A stretch of DNA of 12,474 bases from Thiomargarita sp. (lineage in GTDB: Bacteria; Pseudomonadota; Gammaproteobacteria; Beggiatoales; Beggiatoaceae): the NCBI GenBank assembly GCA_020721025.1, contig DYNO01000007.1, forward strand, positions 15,163 through 27,636. Direction: 5' to 3'. Below the pieces are notes generated by a model, which was given only the letters and a program-made list of their open reading frames with translations, made no database searches and had not been told where the DNA came from. How positions within the stretch are numbered: position 1 is the first letter of the stretch; each line of letters opens with the position of its first letter. Made by a program: the position numbers and the translations under genes. Below, in pieces: positions 6,109-12,474 of this stretch.

Positions 6109-7416
6109 TTATTCTCTGGCAATGGCACGATAACCAATATCTTTGCGGTAGTGGATATTATCCCATGTAATCGGTTGTGCAATTTGATATGCTGCAGTTT
6201 GTGCTGCTTTGACAGTGTTTCCCAACGCGGTCACGCATAAAACTCGCCCACCTGAAGTAACAATTTGCCCGGCTTTTTGCTCTGTTCCTGCATGAAAAAC
6301 TTTGCCCGCTAAAATCAATTCTAATTGATGAGATTCAGTTAATCCGTTGATAATTTTTCCTTTTTCATAATCTCTGGGATAACCACCCGCAACCAATACC
6401 ACACCTAGGGCTGCCCGTTTATCCCATTCAACATGTGCCAGATGTAAGCGTTTGTCTAGGGCTAAACTACATAATTCGATGAGATCAGATTGCAAGCGCA
6501 TCAGGATGGGTTGGGTTTCTGGATCACCCAAACGACAGTTATATTCAAGTACATACGGCGTACCTTGCGCATCAATCATCAGTCCGGCATAAAGAAAACC
6601 AGTATAAGGATTTCCTTCGGCTGCCATCCCGCGCACCGTGGGTTTAATGACCATCTGCATGATTTTATTGTATATTTCTGGTGTAATCACGGGGGCGGGT
6701 GAATATGCTCCCATACCACCAGTATTTAATCCTTGATCGCCATCATTGACTGCTTTGTGATCCTGCGAAGTAGCTAAGGGCAAAATATGTTCGCCATCTA
6801 CCATGCAAATAAAACTGGTTTCCTCGCCTCGCAAAAATTCTTCAATCACAATCCGTTGCCCGGCTTTACCAAAAGCTTGTTCTGCCAACATTTGTCGCAC
6901 TGCTGCCATCGCTTCGGATTCAGTTTGCGCGATAATTACTCCCTTGCCCGCGGCTAAACCATCGGCTTTGATCACCATTGGCTTGTTGGAATTCAGCAAA
7001 TAGGCTAATTTTAGATAAGCTAGTGCGGGTTCTAATTCGGTAAAAGACCCATAGGCGGCGGTTGGGATTTGGTGACGGGCTAGAAAATCTTTGGTAAATA
7101 TTTTAGAACCTTCCAGTTGTGCCGCGGCGCGTGAGGCTCCGAAACATCGCAGTCCAACTCGCTGAAATTCATCGACAATTCCCGCGACCAAGGGGGCTTC
7201 AGGTCCGACAATGGTGAGGTCAATTTTCGTTGTCTTGGCGAAATTCAGCAAGCCTACAATGTCGTCAGCTGCAATGGCGATGTTTTGCACTGAAATTTCT
7301 TGGGCGGTTCCCGCATTGCCGGGGGCGACATAGACTTGAGAAACTCGGCTGGATTGTGCGACTTTCCATGCCAATGCGTGTTCACGACCGCCGCCACCAA
7401 CGATGAGGATTTTCAT
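6109..7416 (-). CDS. purD: Phosphoribosylamine-glycine ligase (GAR synthetase)
   Basis: A 435-residue ATP-grasp enzyme that joins 5-phosphoribosylamine and glycine to give GAR, the second step of purine synthesis; its product is the substrate of PurN, encoded just upstream. Motifs in order: N-terminal KILIVGGGGREHALAW, VGPEAPLVAGIVDEF, SKIFTKDFLARHQIPTA, ATP-grasp VIKADGLAAGKGVIIAQ, LATSQDHKAVNDGDQG, LNTGGMGAYSPAP, LEYNCRLGDPETQP, and the C-terminal YRKDIGYRAIARE. Length fits the family (~430). The start at 7416 (MKILIVGGGG) is the normal family start, with AGGA about 10 nt upstream; in-frame codons before it, back to 7521, are not family sequence. In many relatives purD follows purH; here it sits in a purN-purD-bioF series. 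Confidence 0.96.
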   Translation of the reverse strand: MKILIVGGGGREHALAWKVAQSSRVSQVYVAPGNAGTAQEISVQNIAIAADDIVGLLNFAKTTKIDLTIVGPEAPLVAGIVDEFQRVGLRCFGASRAAAQLEGSKIFTKDFLARHQIPTAAYGSFTELEPALAYLKLAYLLNSNKPMVIKADGLAAGKGVIIAQTESEAMAAVRQMLAEQAFGKAGQRIVIEEFLRGEETSFICMVDGEHILPLATSQDHKAVNDGDQGLNTGGMGAYSPAPVITPEIYNKIMQMVIKPTVRGMAAEGNPYTGFLYAGLMIDAQGTPYVLEYNCRLGDPETQPILMRLQSDLIELCSLALDKRLHLAHVEWDKRAALGVVLVAGGYPRDYEKGKIINGLTESHQLELILAGKVFHAGTEQKAGQIVTSGGRVLCVTALGNTVKAAQTAAYQIAQPITWDNIHYRKDIGYRAIARE

Positions 7417-7557
7417 GAGATTTTTTTCCTGCGAGATGAGATTTTTCATTTTAGCAAATCGTGAAGAAGTTGGCTTGTTTACGGAGATGTTCCAGCAATT
7501 CTGCTTAAACCCCTTGCACAACTAAAGTCAACATATTGATCTAAAACAATAAAAATC

Positions 7558-7581
7558 TCTCGGTATCGGGCTTTTACGAGA
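7558..7581 (-). terminator. Weak hairpin with T-run after the small ORF
   Basis: On the minus strand TCTCG and CGAGA pair across a 14-nt loop and are followed by GATTTTTATTGTTTT. The stem is only 5 bp, so this would attenuate at best. If active it would reduce read-through from purN into purD. Confidence 0.22.
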
Positions 7582-7587
7582 AGTTTA

Positions 7588-7707
7588 TTAAGAGCGTTTC
7601 TGGGAGAAGGGATTATCCATTGATAGTTTTCCGGCTATATTAATCAATTCTGATTCTAAGCCTTCTAATTCAAGCAGGGAATTTTGTGATTTTTGTGAAT
7701 CCAACAT
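7588..7707 (-). CDS. Possible 39-residue small protein downstream of purN
   Basis: A minus-strand ORF starts at ATG 7707, 12 bp after the purN stop, and ends at TAA 7588-7590. The product begins MLDSQKSQNSLLELEGLESE and ends NPFSQKRS. It is acidic in the middle with regularly spaced Leu and Glu, so a short amphipathic helix is likely. No clear Shine-Dalgarno precedes it, though the short gap from purN would allow coupled translation. I do not recognise it. It may equally be a chance ORF or a gene remnant. Confidence 0.28.
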   Translation of the reverse strand: MLDSQKSQNSLLELEGLESELINIAGKLSMDNPFSQKRS

Positions 7708-7719
7708 TTCTCGAAAAAT

Positions 7720-8301
7720 TTAGGTTGGAAATGCCACACACCTTTCTGCAAACCAATGAATTGCTTGAGGATAAATTTGATGCTCCTGTTCAAGAACCCG
7801 CGCCGCCAAAGAATTTTCATCATCCGTTGGCAATACAGGCACCCGAGCTTGCAAAATCGTGGGGCCCGCGTCCAATTCGGCTGTCACAAAATGTACCGTT
7901 GCCCCATGTTCAGTTTCCCCGGCTGCCAACACCCGCGCATGAGTATGTAAGCCCTTGTATTTAGGTAATAATGAGGGATGAATATTGATCAACCGTCCCT
8001 CATAATGCGTCACAAATTCTGGGGTGAGAATACGCATGAATCCAGCTAATACCAATAAATCTGGTGAATATTGATCGATGCTGGCAATCAGGGCGCGATC
8101 AAAAGTTTCCCGTGTCATAAATTCTTTATGATCAACTACTTTTGTGGCAATGCCTTGTTGTTGCGCAAAAATCAATCCGGCAGCATCGGCGCGATTACTG
8201 ATGACCGCACGAATTTCTACCAACGGATCGCGTGCTTCAACAATGGCTTGCATATTACTCCCACGCCCGGAAATCAAAATGACCACTGAAAGTTTTTTCA
8301 T
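7720..8301 (-). CDS. purN: Phosphoribosylglycinamide formyltransferase 1 (GAR transformylase)
   Basis: A 193-residue cytoplasmic enzyme that transfers the formyl group of 10-formyl-THF to GAR, the third step of purine synthesis. N-terminal LSVVILISGRGSNMQAI is the phosphate-binding region; the catalytic set N106, H108 and D144 is intact in NIHPSLLPKYKGLHTHARVL and ELDAGPTILQA, matching E. coli positions. Length fits the family. The start at 8301 (MKKLSVVIL) gives the canonical N-terminus; a longer in-frame ATG at 8373 adds 24 residues unlike the family. Neither has a good Shine-Dalgarno. The usual partner purM is not beside it: a Sel1-repeat gene lies upstream and purD, encoding the preceding enzyme of the pathway, follows downstream. 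Confidence 0.95.
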   Translation of the reverse strand: MKKLSVVILISGRGSNMQAIVEARDPLVEIRAVISNRADAAGLIFAQQQGIATKVVDHKEFMTRETFDRALIASIDQYSPDLLVLAGFMRILTPEFVTHYEGRLINIHPSLLPKYKGLHTHARVLAAGETEHGATVHFVTAELDAGPTILQARVPVLPTDDENSLAARVLEQEHQIYPQAIHWFAERCVAFPT

Positions 8302-8402
8302 GAGATAAATCAATAGATTAAATGACCATCGTGATTGAAATTTGTGAGTTGTCACTGGGTAGGCATTACGCATTGCTAAAAATAGTGATTGCTAAAACAA
8401 CA

Positions 8403-8415
8403 AGTTATGATAACT
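8403..8415. promoter_or_regulatory. 13-bp perfect palindrome upstream of purN
   Basis: AGTTATGATAACT is symmetric around its central G, about 100 bp before the purN ATG. It could be an operator half of an unknown regulator. It does not resemble the E. coli PurR box. A chance palindrome in AT-rich DNA is quite possible. The rest of the 8302-8588 spacer shows no coding sequence and only a short direct repeat of ATTGCTAAAA near 8371-8396. Confidence 0.2.
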
Positions 8416-8588
8416 ACTTCCAGATAAATTATCGTATTGTTTTCAAAACACATTCTATTTATCAATGCGTCATTTCTACCGGGATCAATTGGCAAGATTA
8501 AAACTTGGATGAAATCGTCACGCACAGAAATCAGTTATATCAATAAGTTGAATTCCAAAAAATTATTCTCCCGTCAGCCGACCGCTTT

Positions 8589-9614
8589 TTAGTGTTTTGC
8601 ATGTTTTTTGAGCCATGCCCGGGCAAGTTGTTCTGCTTCAAGTATCTGTTCTGGGGAAAGTTTTTCTCGCATCGCAGCTTGCAATCTCACGGCTTCAATA
8701 TCTCCACGATGTGCAGCGATATCATACCATTGACATGCCACCACCCAATCCTGCGCGACACCTTCACCTTTTTCGTACATAATTCCCAAACCGATTTGAC
8801 CGCGAACATAGCCCTGTCGTGCAGCTTTTTCATACCAAACAAAGGCTTGATTAGCATCTTTTTCCTGCCCTTTGCCCGTATAATACATGCCCGCCAAATC
8901 CACTTGTGCTGGTGCATGTCCCTGTTCCGCGGCTTTTTGTAACCATTCAAAGGCTTTAGCTTCGTCCTGCGTTACCCCCTGACCATTGTAATGCAACCAT
9001 GCCAGTTGATATTGTGCGTAAACTTCTCCTTGTGCCGCGGCTTTTTCATACCATTGTGCAGCTTGCGGATAATTTTGCTCCACTCCTTCGCCGTGGGCAT
9101 ATAACCAACCTAATTGATATTGCGCAGATTTATCTCCCTGAATCGCGGCTTTGGCATACCAATGGGCGGCTTGAACCAAATCTTTACTTACGCCCTTACC
9201 TTCTTGATACAATTTAGCCAAATTGGCTTGTGCCGCAGCAAATCCTTGTTCACCTGCTTTTTTAAACCAAAGTATCGCTTTATCATACTCTTGTTTCAAA
9301 ACCGCAATTTCGCCCAACGCATTTTGTGCATCGACCACCCCCTGATTGGCAGCTTGTTGATACCAATGTTGAGCTTGAATGGGGTCTTTACCATAACTAT
9401 TGTCCTTACCGCTGTCTAAAATCGCGCCCAATTTGTACTGCGCCATCGCATGTTCTTGTTCTGCCGCTTGTTTATACCATTGACGCGCTTGAGTAAAATC
9501 GCCCTGATTGTAAAAACTATTGGCTTTGGCAAACGCATCTTCTGCCTGTCCTGCCAGCGCGTAGCCCACACTTAATGCCCAACCCATAGATAATATTATC
9601 AAAAAGTTTTTCAT
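8589..9614 (-). CDS. Exported Sel1-repeat (SLR/TPR-like) protein
   Basis: A 341-residue protein with a typical signal peptide (MKNFLIILSMGWALSVGYAL, likely cleaved after AGYALAG-type Ala-Gly near residue 22), so probably periplasmic; no lipobox Cys is seen. The mature part is an alpha-solenoid of about eight Sel1-like repeats with the pattern A-x-A-Q-x-x-L-G-x-x-Y-x-x-G-x-G-V ... A-x-x-W-Y-x-K-A-A-x-Q-G. Five are canonical 36-residue units, one is extended (around LDSGKDNSYGKDPIQA) and two lack the loop and look like plain TPRs. A helical cap follows (EKLSPEQILEAEQLARAWLK). Such proteins are protein-interaction scaffolds, so no specific function can be assigned. The start at 9614 has GGGGA 7 nt upstream; the longer start at 9647 would disrupt the signal peptide. 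Confidence 0.9.
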   Translation of the reverse strand: MKNFLIILSMGWALSVGYALAGQAEDAFAKANSFYNQGDFTQARQWYKQAAEQEHAMAQYKLGAILDSGKDNSYGKDPIQAQHWYQQAANQGVVDAQNALGEIAVLKQEYDKAILWFKKAGEQGFAAAQANLAKLYQEGKGVSKDLVQAAHWYAKAAIQGDKSAQYQLGWLYAHGEGVEQNYPQAAQWYEKAAAQGEVYAQYQLAWLHYNGQGVTQDEAKAFEWLQKAAEQGHAPAQVDLAGMYYTGKGQEKDANQAFVWYEKAARQGYVRGQIGLGIMYEKGEGVAQDWVVACQWYDIAAHRGDIEAVRLQAAMREKLSPEQILEAEQLARAWLKKHAKH

Positions 9615-9693
9615 ATCTTCATCCCCACAATTGACAGTGCATCGCACCGGTTGATAACTCCAATAATCTGCGCTGTTTTAAACTTACATTTAA

Positions 9694-9721
9694 ATTTTAA
9701 ACACTTGGTGAATCGAGTCAA
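9694..9721 (-). promoter_or_regulatory. Sigma70-like promoter for the Sel1-repeat gene
   Basis: On the minus strand TTGACT (9716-9721) and TAAAAT (9694-9699) are 16 nt apart, each one mismatch from consensus. Initiation near 9687 would give a leader of about 73 nt carrying the GGGGA Shine-Dalgarno. Confidence 0.5.
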
Positions 9722-9994
9722 AATTTTCAGCCGATTGATTTTATTAATAGGCAGCAAAAAACAAACCAGCGTATTGAAATCAATCAATTAGTATCACTTC
9801 TTCACCAAAATATGCTAACATTTTGATTTTAAATTAAAGTTTGTTATTGTCAAAATCTATACATTTTTTTCTGAAAACAGTGGGTTAAATGCGTTCTTAT
9901 CTAAAACTGAGTTTGCTCGATGTTTTTTTCCCAAATTTTAAAACCATCGGAACGATTGAAAATAAATGCTACCAATCAAATTTTAAATAAACTG
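9722..9994. other. AT-rich spacer between the Sel1 gene and the esterase gene
   Basis: Together with the Sel1 leader this is a 380-bp gene-poor stretch. It contains a 9-bp inverted repeat (GATTGATTT 9733-9741 with AAATCAATC 9777-9785), a small hairpin CAAAAT/ATTTTG (9806-9825), and a plus-strand 33-codon ORF listed separately. A 7-bp inverted repeat AATGCTA/TAGCATT (9965-9971, 9996-10002) overlaps the esterase stop codon and may act as a weak terminator. No RNA gene is recognised. Confidence 0.4.
9889..9990 (+). CDS. Possible 33-residue micro-ORF
   Basis: Plus-strand ORF from ATG 9889 to TAA 9988-9990, beginning MRSYLKLSLLDVFFPNFKTI. A G-rich AGTGGG lies a few bases before the ATG and could serve as Shine-Dalgarno. 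It ends 5 bp before the convergent esterase gene. The product is hydrophobic then polar, with no recognisable family. With no strong promoter it could be chance. Confidence 0.18.
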   Translation: MRSYLKLSLLDVFFPNFKTIGTIENKCYQSNFK

Positions 9995-10663
9995 TTAGCA
10001 TTCAGCCGCTTGCAATCGCTGTTGTAACCAATGCCCGATGTCTGCGATTTCGCTCGCAATCACGTTATGTTGCATCAGATAACTATGCCATTCAACAAGA
10101 TAGCCCAATTGTTGCAAATAAGCACAACTCTTTTCGCCGTGTTGCACGGGAATTACTGGATCATGCGCCCCATGCCCCATAAAAATTGTTGTATGTCGAT
10201 TGGCTTCATGCGCCTCTGCGACAACCGTATCTGCCAGAGGTAAATAAGTCGAAAGAGCCAAAATCCCTGCCAAAGGTTGAGAATAGCGCAAACCGGTGTG
10301 CAGGGCAATCGCTCCCCCTTGAGAAAATCCAGCAAGTATAATGCGATCACTGGCAATACCTTGTTTCATTTGCTGAGATAGATATTCGTCGATCAATTGT
10401 TGAGAATGCCGCGTGCCCGCAACATCTTGTTTTATCGTCAAATCCATTGCAACCACGTCATACCACCCGCGCATCATCATTCCTCCATTGATAGTGATGG
10501 CACGACGCGGCGCGTGAGGAAAAATAAAACGCGTATTTTCAGTCACTGCTCGCGGCAATTCGGGCACAATCGCTTCAAAATCATGTCCATCCGCGCCCAG
10601 TCCATGCAACCAAATCACGCATCCAGTTGCAGTTTTTGGCGGGTTAATGATAACTTCATTCAT
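9995..10663 (-). CDS. Carboxylesterase / lysophospholipase-like alpha/beta hydrolase (EstB family)
   Basis: A 222-residue serine hydrolase of the Abhydrolase_2 (phospholipase/carboxylesterase) family, predicted cytosolic, cleaving short-chain acyl esters or thioesters. Motifs: VIWLHGLGADGHDFEAIVPE with the oxyanion HGLGADG, FIFPHAPRRAITINGG, MRGWYDV, nucleophile Ser114 in AGFSQGGAIAL, acid Asp168 in MGHGAHDPVIP, and His199 in YLMQHNVIASEI. The triad positions match the Pseudomonas EstB enzymes. In relatives the final loop usually reads GHE around the histidine; here it is QHN. The ATG overlaps the cyaY stop by 4 bp (ATGA), so translation is probably coupled to cyaY. The link to frataxin is not explained by known function. 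Confidence 0.93.
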   Translation of the reverse strand: MNEVIINPPKTATGCVIWLHGLGADGHDFEAIVPELPRAVTENTRFIFPHAPRRAITINGGMMMRGWYDVVAMDLTIKQDVAGTRHSQQLIDEYLSQQMKQGIASDRIILAGFSQGGAIALHTGLRYSQPLAGILALSTYLPLADTVVAEAHEANRHTTIFMGHGAHDPVIPVQHGEKSCAYLQQLGYLVEWHSYLMQHNVIASEIADIGHWLQQRLQAAEC

Positions 10664-10980
10664 AAGGTCAATTCCACAGGTGTCGCCGCGTGTTCACTGC
10701 ATACTTTTGAAAGTAGCATGGATAATTCTTCACCATTTGCTGTAAGCCATTGTTGACGGTCGGGAGCGAATTTGAAGTGAAATCCACCAGCTTTCGCAGC
10801 AACCCAGATTTCTTGCAACGAGGGTTGTTTGTTGATGATGATTTTAGAGCGATTCGGAAAGATTAATGTCAAAATGTTGCCATTGAGTTCAGATTCGATG
10901 TCAACGTCTAATTTTTCGACCATTTCGTCAATGGTGTTTAAAATGGCATCTGTCAATTGTTCATATTCTGCGGATGTCAT
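10660..10980 (-). CDS. cyaY: Frataxin-like iron-binding protein CyaY
   Basis: A 106-residue bacterial frataxin. In E. coli CyaY binds iron and the IscS desulfurase and tunes Fe-S cluster assembly. The acidic first helix is present (AILNTIDEMVEKLDVDIESE), followed by the beta-sheet core NGNILTLIFPNRSKIIINKQ and the conserved PSLQEIWVAAKAGGFHF, then QQWLTANGEELSMLL as the last strand and helix. Length is the same as E. coli CyaY. No strong Shine-Dalgarno is seen; the start at 10980 is the only ATG giving the full acidic helix. It lies 79 bp downstream of dapB with no obvious terminator between them and overlaps the esterase gene. With grxD elsewhere in the window it is one of two Fe-S homeostasis genes. 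Confidence 0.93.
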   Translation of the reverse strand: MTSAEYEQLTDAILNTIDEMVEKLDVDIESELNGNILTLIFPNRSKIIINKQPSLQEIWVAAKAGGFHFKFAPDRQQWLTANGEELSMLLSKVCSEHAATPVELTL

Positions 10981-11059
10981 GAATTTTAGTGTCCAACAAT
11001 TTTTGTATGAGTGAGCGTAAATTTAATTTGGCAAAATCAAAGAGTTATCGTCAAAAATC

Positions 11060-11863
11060 TTAACGCAATCCCAAAACATCTTGCATGTCAAATAAACCCG
11101 TTTCTTGTTGCACAATCCAATGAGCCGCCCGCATTGCACCATTAGCAAAGGTTAAACGGCTTGATGCTTTATGAGTGATTTCCACTCGTTCCCCCATGTC
11201 GGCAAACATTACCGTATGTTCTCCCACGATATCACCGGCGCGAATTGTTTCAAAACCAATCGTTTTGCGATCCCGTTCCCCAGTTTTGCCTTCTCTCCCA
11301 TATACAGCACAAGTGTTTAAATCTCGTCCCAACGCTGCGGCAACCACTTCACCCATCCGTAATGCTGTGCCCGAAGGTGCGTCAATTTTATGCCGATGAT
11401 GCGCTTCAATCACTTCGATATCAACGTCATCGCCCAATACTTTTGCAGCAATTTCAAGCAGTTTGAAACATAAATTCACTCCGATACTCATATTCGGTGC
11501 AAATACAATGGCAATATCTTGAGCCGCCTGGGTAATTTGCGCCCGTTGCTCAGGAGTGAACCCGGTGGTGCCAATCACCATTCTTTTTTTATGGGCGCGA
11601 CAAATTTCGAGATGTGCCAATGTCGATTCGGGCACGGTAAAATCAATCAGGACATCAAACGTTTGCGTTAATAAAGCCAGATCGCTGTTGATGGTGATGC
11701 CTAAATTTTCAATACCTGCCAATTCTCCCGCATCATAGCCCACAAAACTATTGGAATGATGTTCCAACGCAACCGCCAGCCGCGTATGAGACATGCTGTG
11801 ACAGGCTTGTACCAGATTTCGCCCCATTCGTCCCGCCGCGCCCGCAATGGCTATATTGATCAT
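11060..11863 (-). CDS. dapB: 4-hydroxy-tetrahydrodipicolinate reductase
   Basis: A 267-residue NAD(P)H-dependent reductase making tetrahydrodipicolinate, a precursor of lysine and meso-diaminopimelate for peptidoglycan. Motifs: N-terminal INIAIAGAAGRMGRNLVQA (dinucleotide binding), DVLIDFTVPESTLAHL, MVIGTTGF, FAPNMSIGVNLCFKL, catalytic EAHHRHKIDAPSGTALRMGE with His155 and Lys159, and a C-terminal VEITHKASSRLTFANGAMRA. Length fits the family (E. coli 273). The start at 11863 follows a strong AAGGA (11870-11874) with a 6-nt spacer. It heads a minus-strand series with cyaY and the esterase gene; the common neighbours carA/carB and dnaJ are not here. Confidence 0.96.
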   Translation of the reverse strand: MINIAIAGAAGRMGRNLVQACHSMSHTRLAVALEHHSNSFVGYDAGELAGIENLGITINSDLALLTQTFDVLIDFTVPESTLAHLEICRAHKKRMVIGTTGFTPEQRAQITQAAQDIAIVFAPNMSIGVNLCFKLLEIAAKVLGDDVDIEVIEAHHRHKIDAPSGTALRMGEVVAAALGRDLNTCAVYGREGKTGERDRKTIGFETIRAGDIVGEHTVMFADMGERVEITHKASSRLTFANGAMRAAHWIVQQETGLFDMQDVLGLR

Positions 11864-12325
11864 CTGCTTTCCTTTCAATTTAAAATAGGTTAAATCTTTC
11901 GTTGTAACTGATGACTAATCTTCGATTGTTTCAGTCAGAAAAGTTCCTGAGTTAAAAATTCTAAAATATTTGCAAAAGGTTACTCAACAGATTGAGTTGA
12001 AATTATACTGTCAAACCATGTCATTGAGGTTATCTGCAACTTCTTTTTGTCTCACGTAGTAACGCTGTCAGATTCCCCATCAGATGAACTGGTTCCTGTC
12101 AATTTTGTGACGCTTGTTTTCAAGGCAATTTTTAAACCATCCTTCTGAGGAATTTCAATGGATTGTATTGTAAATTGTATCTTCTAATGGTATCTTACTA
12201 CTCTGTTTTAATTAATTTTTAGTCGATTTAATGCCTAAATTTATTTTAATATGTATGGTATATTTTTTGCTTGATTGTCAGAAAAATGACTTTTTATGTC
12301 ACTCCCGCAACGAGGAATCGACACC
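11864..12325. other. 462-bp divergent intergenic region between dapB and the exported-protein gene
   Basis: No coding sequence or RNA gene is recognised. It should hold the dapB promoter (minus) and one for the right-hand gene (plus). On the minus strand a perfect TATAAT (complement of 12002-12007) lies one base from a perfect TTGACA (complement of 12009-12014), too close to be one promoter; TATAAT alone could serve dapB from about 125 nt upstream. A short stem ACTCAA/TTGAGT with a CAGA loop (11982-11997) lies next to it. On the plus side GGTATATTTT (around 12257) is a -10 candidate without a good -35. Confidence 0.4.
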
Positions 12326-12474
12326 ATGCAATTTATCCGCTTACTAACCATTCTATTGATTATTTTCGTTTTTATCTCTCCTGTCCTTGCAACCGACCCA
12401 GCACAAACGCCAATCCGTGTAGGAATTGCCACCGTGCCCTCCTCTCCTTATAGCATCATTATTGAGAAAATGGG
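12326..12474 (+). CDS. Exported protein, N-terminal part (runs off the right edge); possibly a periplasmic solute-binding protein
   Basis: The first ~50 codons of a plus-strand gene. Residues 1-22 (MQFIRLLTILLIIFVFISPV then LA) are a clear Sec signal peptide with cleavage expected after Ala22; there is no lipobox cysteine. The mature protein begins TDPAQTPIRVGIATVPSSPY, then SIIIEKMG. A short linker followed by an I-R-V-G-I-A strand is typical of the first beta-strand of periplasmic substrate-binding proteins, but the fragment is too short to assign a family. The ATG at 12326 has GAGGA (12312-12316) 9 nt upstream, which supports the start. Confidence 0.75.
   Translation, partial: MQFIRLLTILLIIFVFISPVLATDPAQTPIRVGIATVPSSPYSIIIEKM

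Larger units (their letters stand above)
7417..7719. other. Gap between purN and purD
   Basis: 303 bp of mostly non-coding sequence. It holds a possible 39-codon ORF just after purN and a weak hairpin near 7558-7581, both listed separately. Nearer purD, a 17-codon stretch (7504 down to 7451, minus strand) reads AELLEHLRKQANFFTIC and a stop, but has no start codon; it may be chance or a gene remnant. No strong promoter before purD is visible, so purD may depend on read-through from purN. Confidence 0.4.

Noticed and set aside
7417..7521. 35-residue N-terminal extension of PurD
   Set aside because: PurD proteins begin at MKxLxxGxGGREHA; the upstream codons are not family-like and AGGA lies before the internal ATG.
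8592..9419. Several 72-116-codon plus-strand open frames across the Sel1 gene
   Set aside because: They are by-products of the repetitive Sel1 codons (repeated Cys/Phe/Leu-rich complement) and have no start signals of their own.
8817..9530. Tandem DNA repeats within the Sel1 gene as a possible CRISPR or minisatellite
   Set aside because: The periodicity (~108 bp) is that of 36-residue protein repeats with diverged codons; there are no identical repeats with unique spacers.

Overview
The window looks like ordinary chromosome from an AT-rich gammaproteobacterium. The evidence is the set of housekeeping proteins: a frataxin CyaY, a Grx4-type monothiol glutaredoxin, and gammaproteobacterial-style BioF, PurD, PurN, DapB and carboxylesterase, with soft, AT-rich spacers. 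A sulfur-oxidising Thiotrichales/Beggiatoa-like host is my guess from overall flavour; it is not shown by any marker here.

Layout. Positions 1-877 (minus) are the edge of what is probably a surface-glycan cluster: a TPR-acetyltransferase fusion followed by the start of a SAM methyltransferase that leaves the window. A short shared promoter region separates it from ygfA (plus), the folate-salvage enzyme 5-formyl-THF cyclo-ligase. After ygfA there is a possible decayed small gene, then grxD (minus) with a hairpin terminator. A large DUF255/YyaL thioredoxin-domain protein (plus) converges on bioF (minus); between them lies a 98-bp element with perfect 15-bp inverted ends. purN, a possible 39-codon ORF, purD and bioF run in that order on the minus strand. 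A Sel1-repeat lipid-free exported protein (minus) with a good sigma70 promoter follows upstream. Next come dapB, cyaY and an EstB-type carboxylesterase in one minus-strand series, the last two overlapping by 4 bp. The right edge holds the start of a plus-strand exported protein, possibly a periplasmic solute-binding protein.

Together the genes serve one-carbon/purine metabolism (ygfA, purN, purD), biotin synthesis (bioF), lysine/peptidoglycan precursor synthesis (dapB) and iron-sulfur/redox homeostasis (grxD, cyaY). I see no CRISPR array, intact transposase, toxin-antitoxin pair, phage gene or tRNA/rRNA. The less ordinary features are small: the TPR-acetyltransferase fusion, a CGYS active site in place of CGFS in the glutaredoxin, two MITE-like inverted-repeat elements beside bioF, a possible frameshifted small gene and two candidate micro-ORFs. 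I did not find a convincing new biological system.
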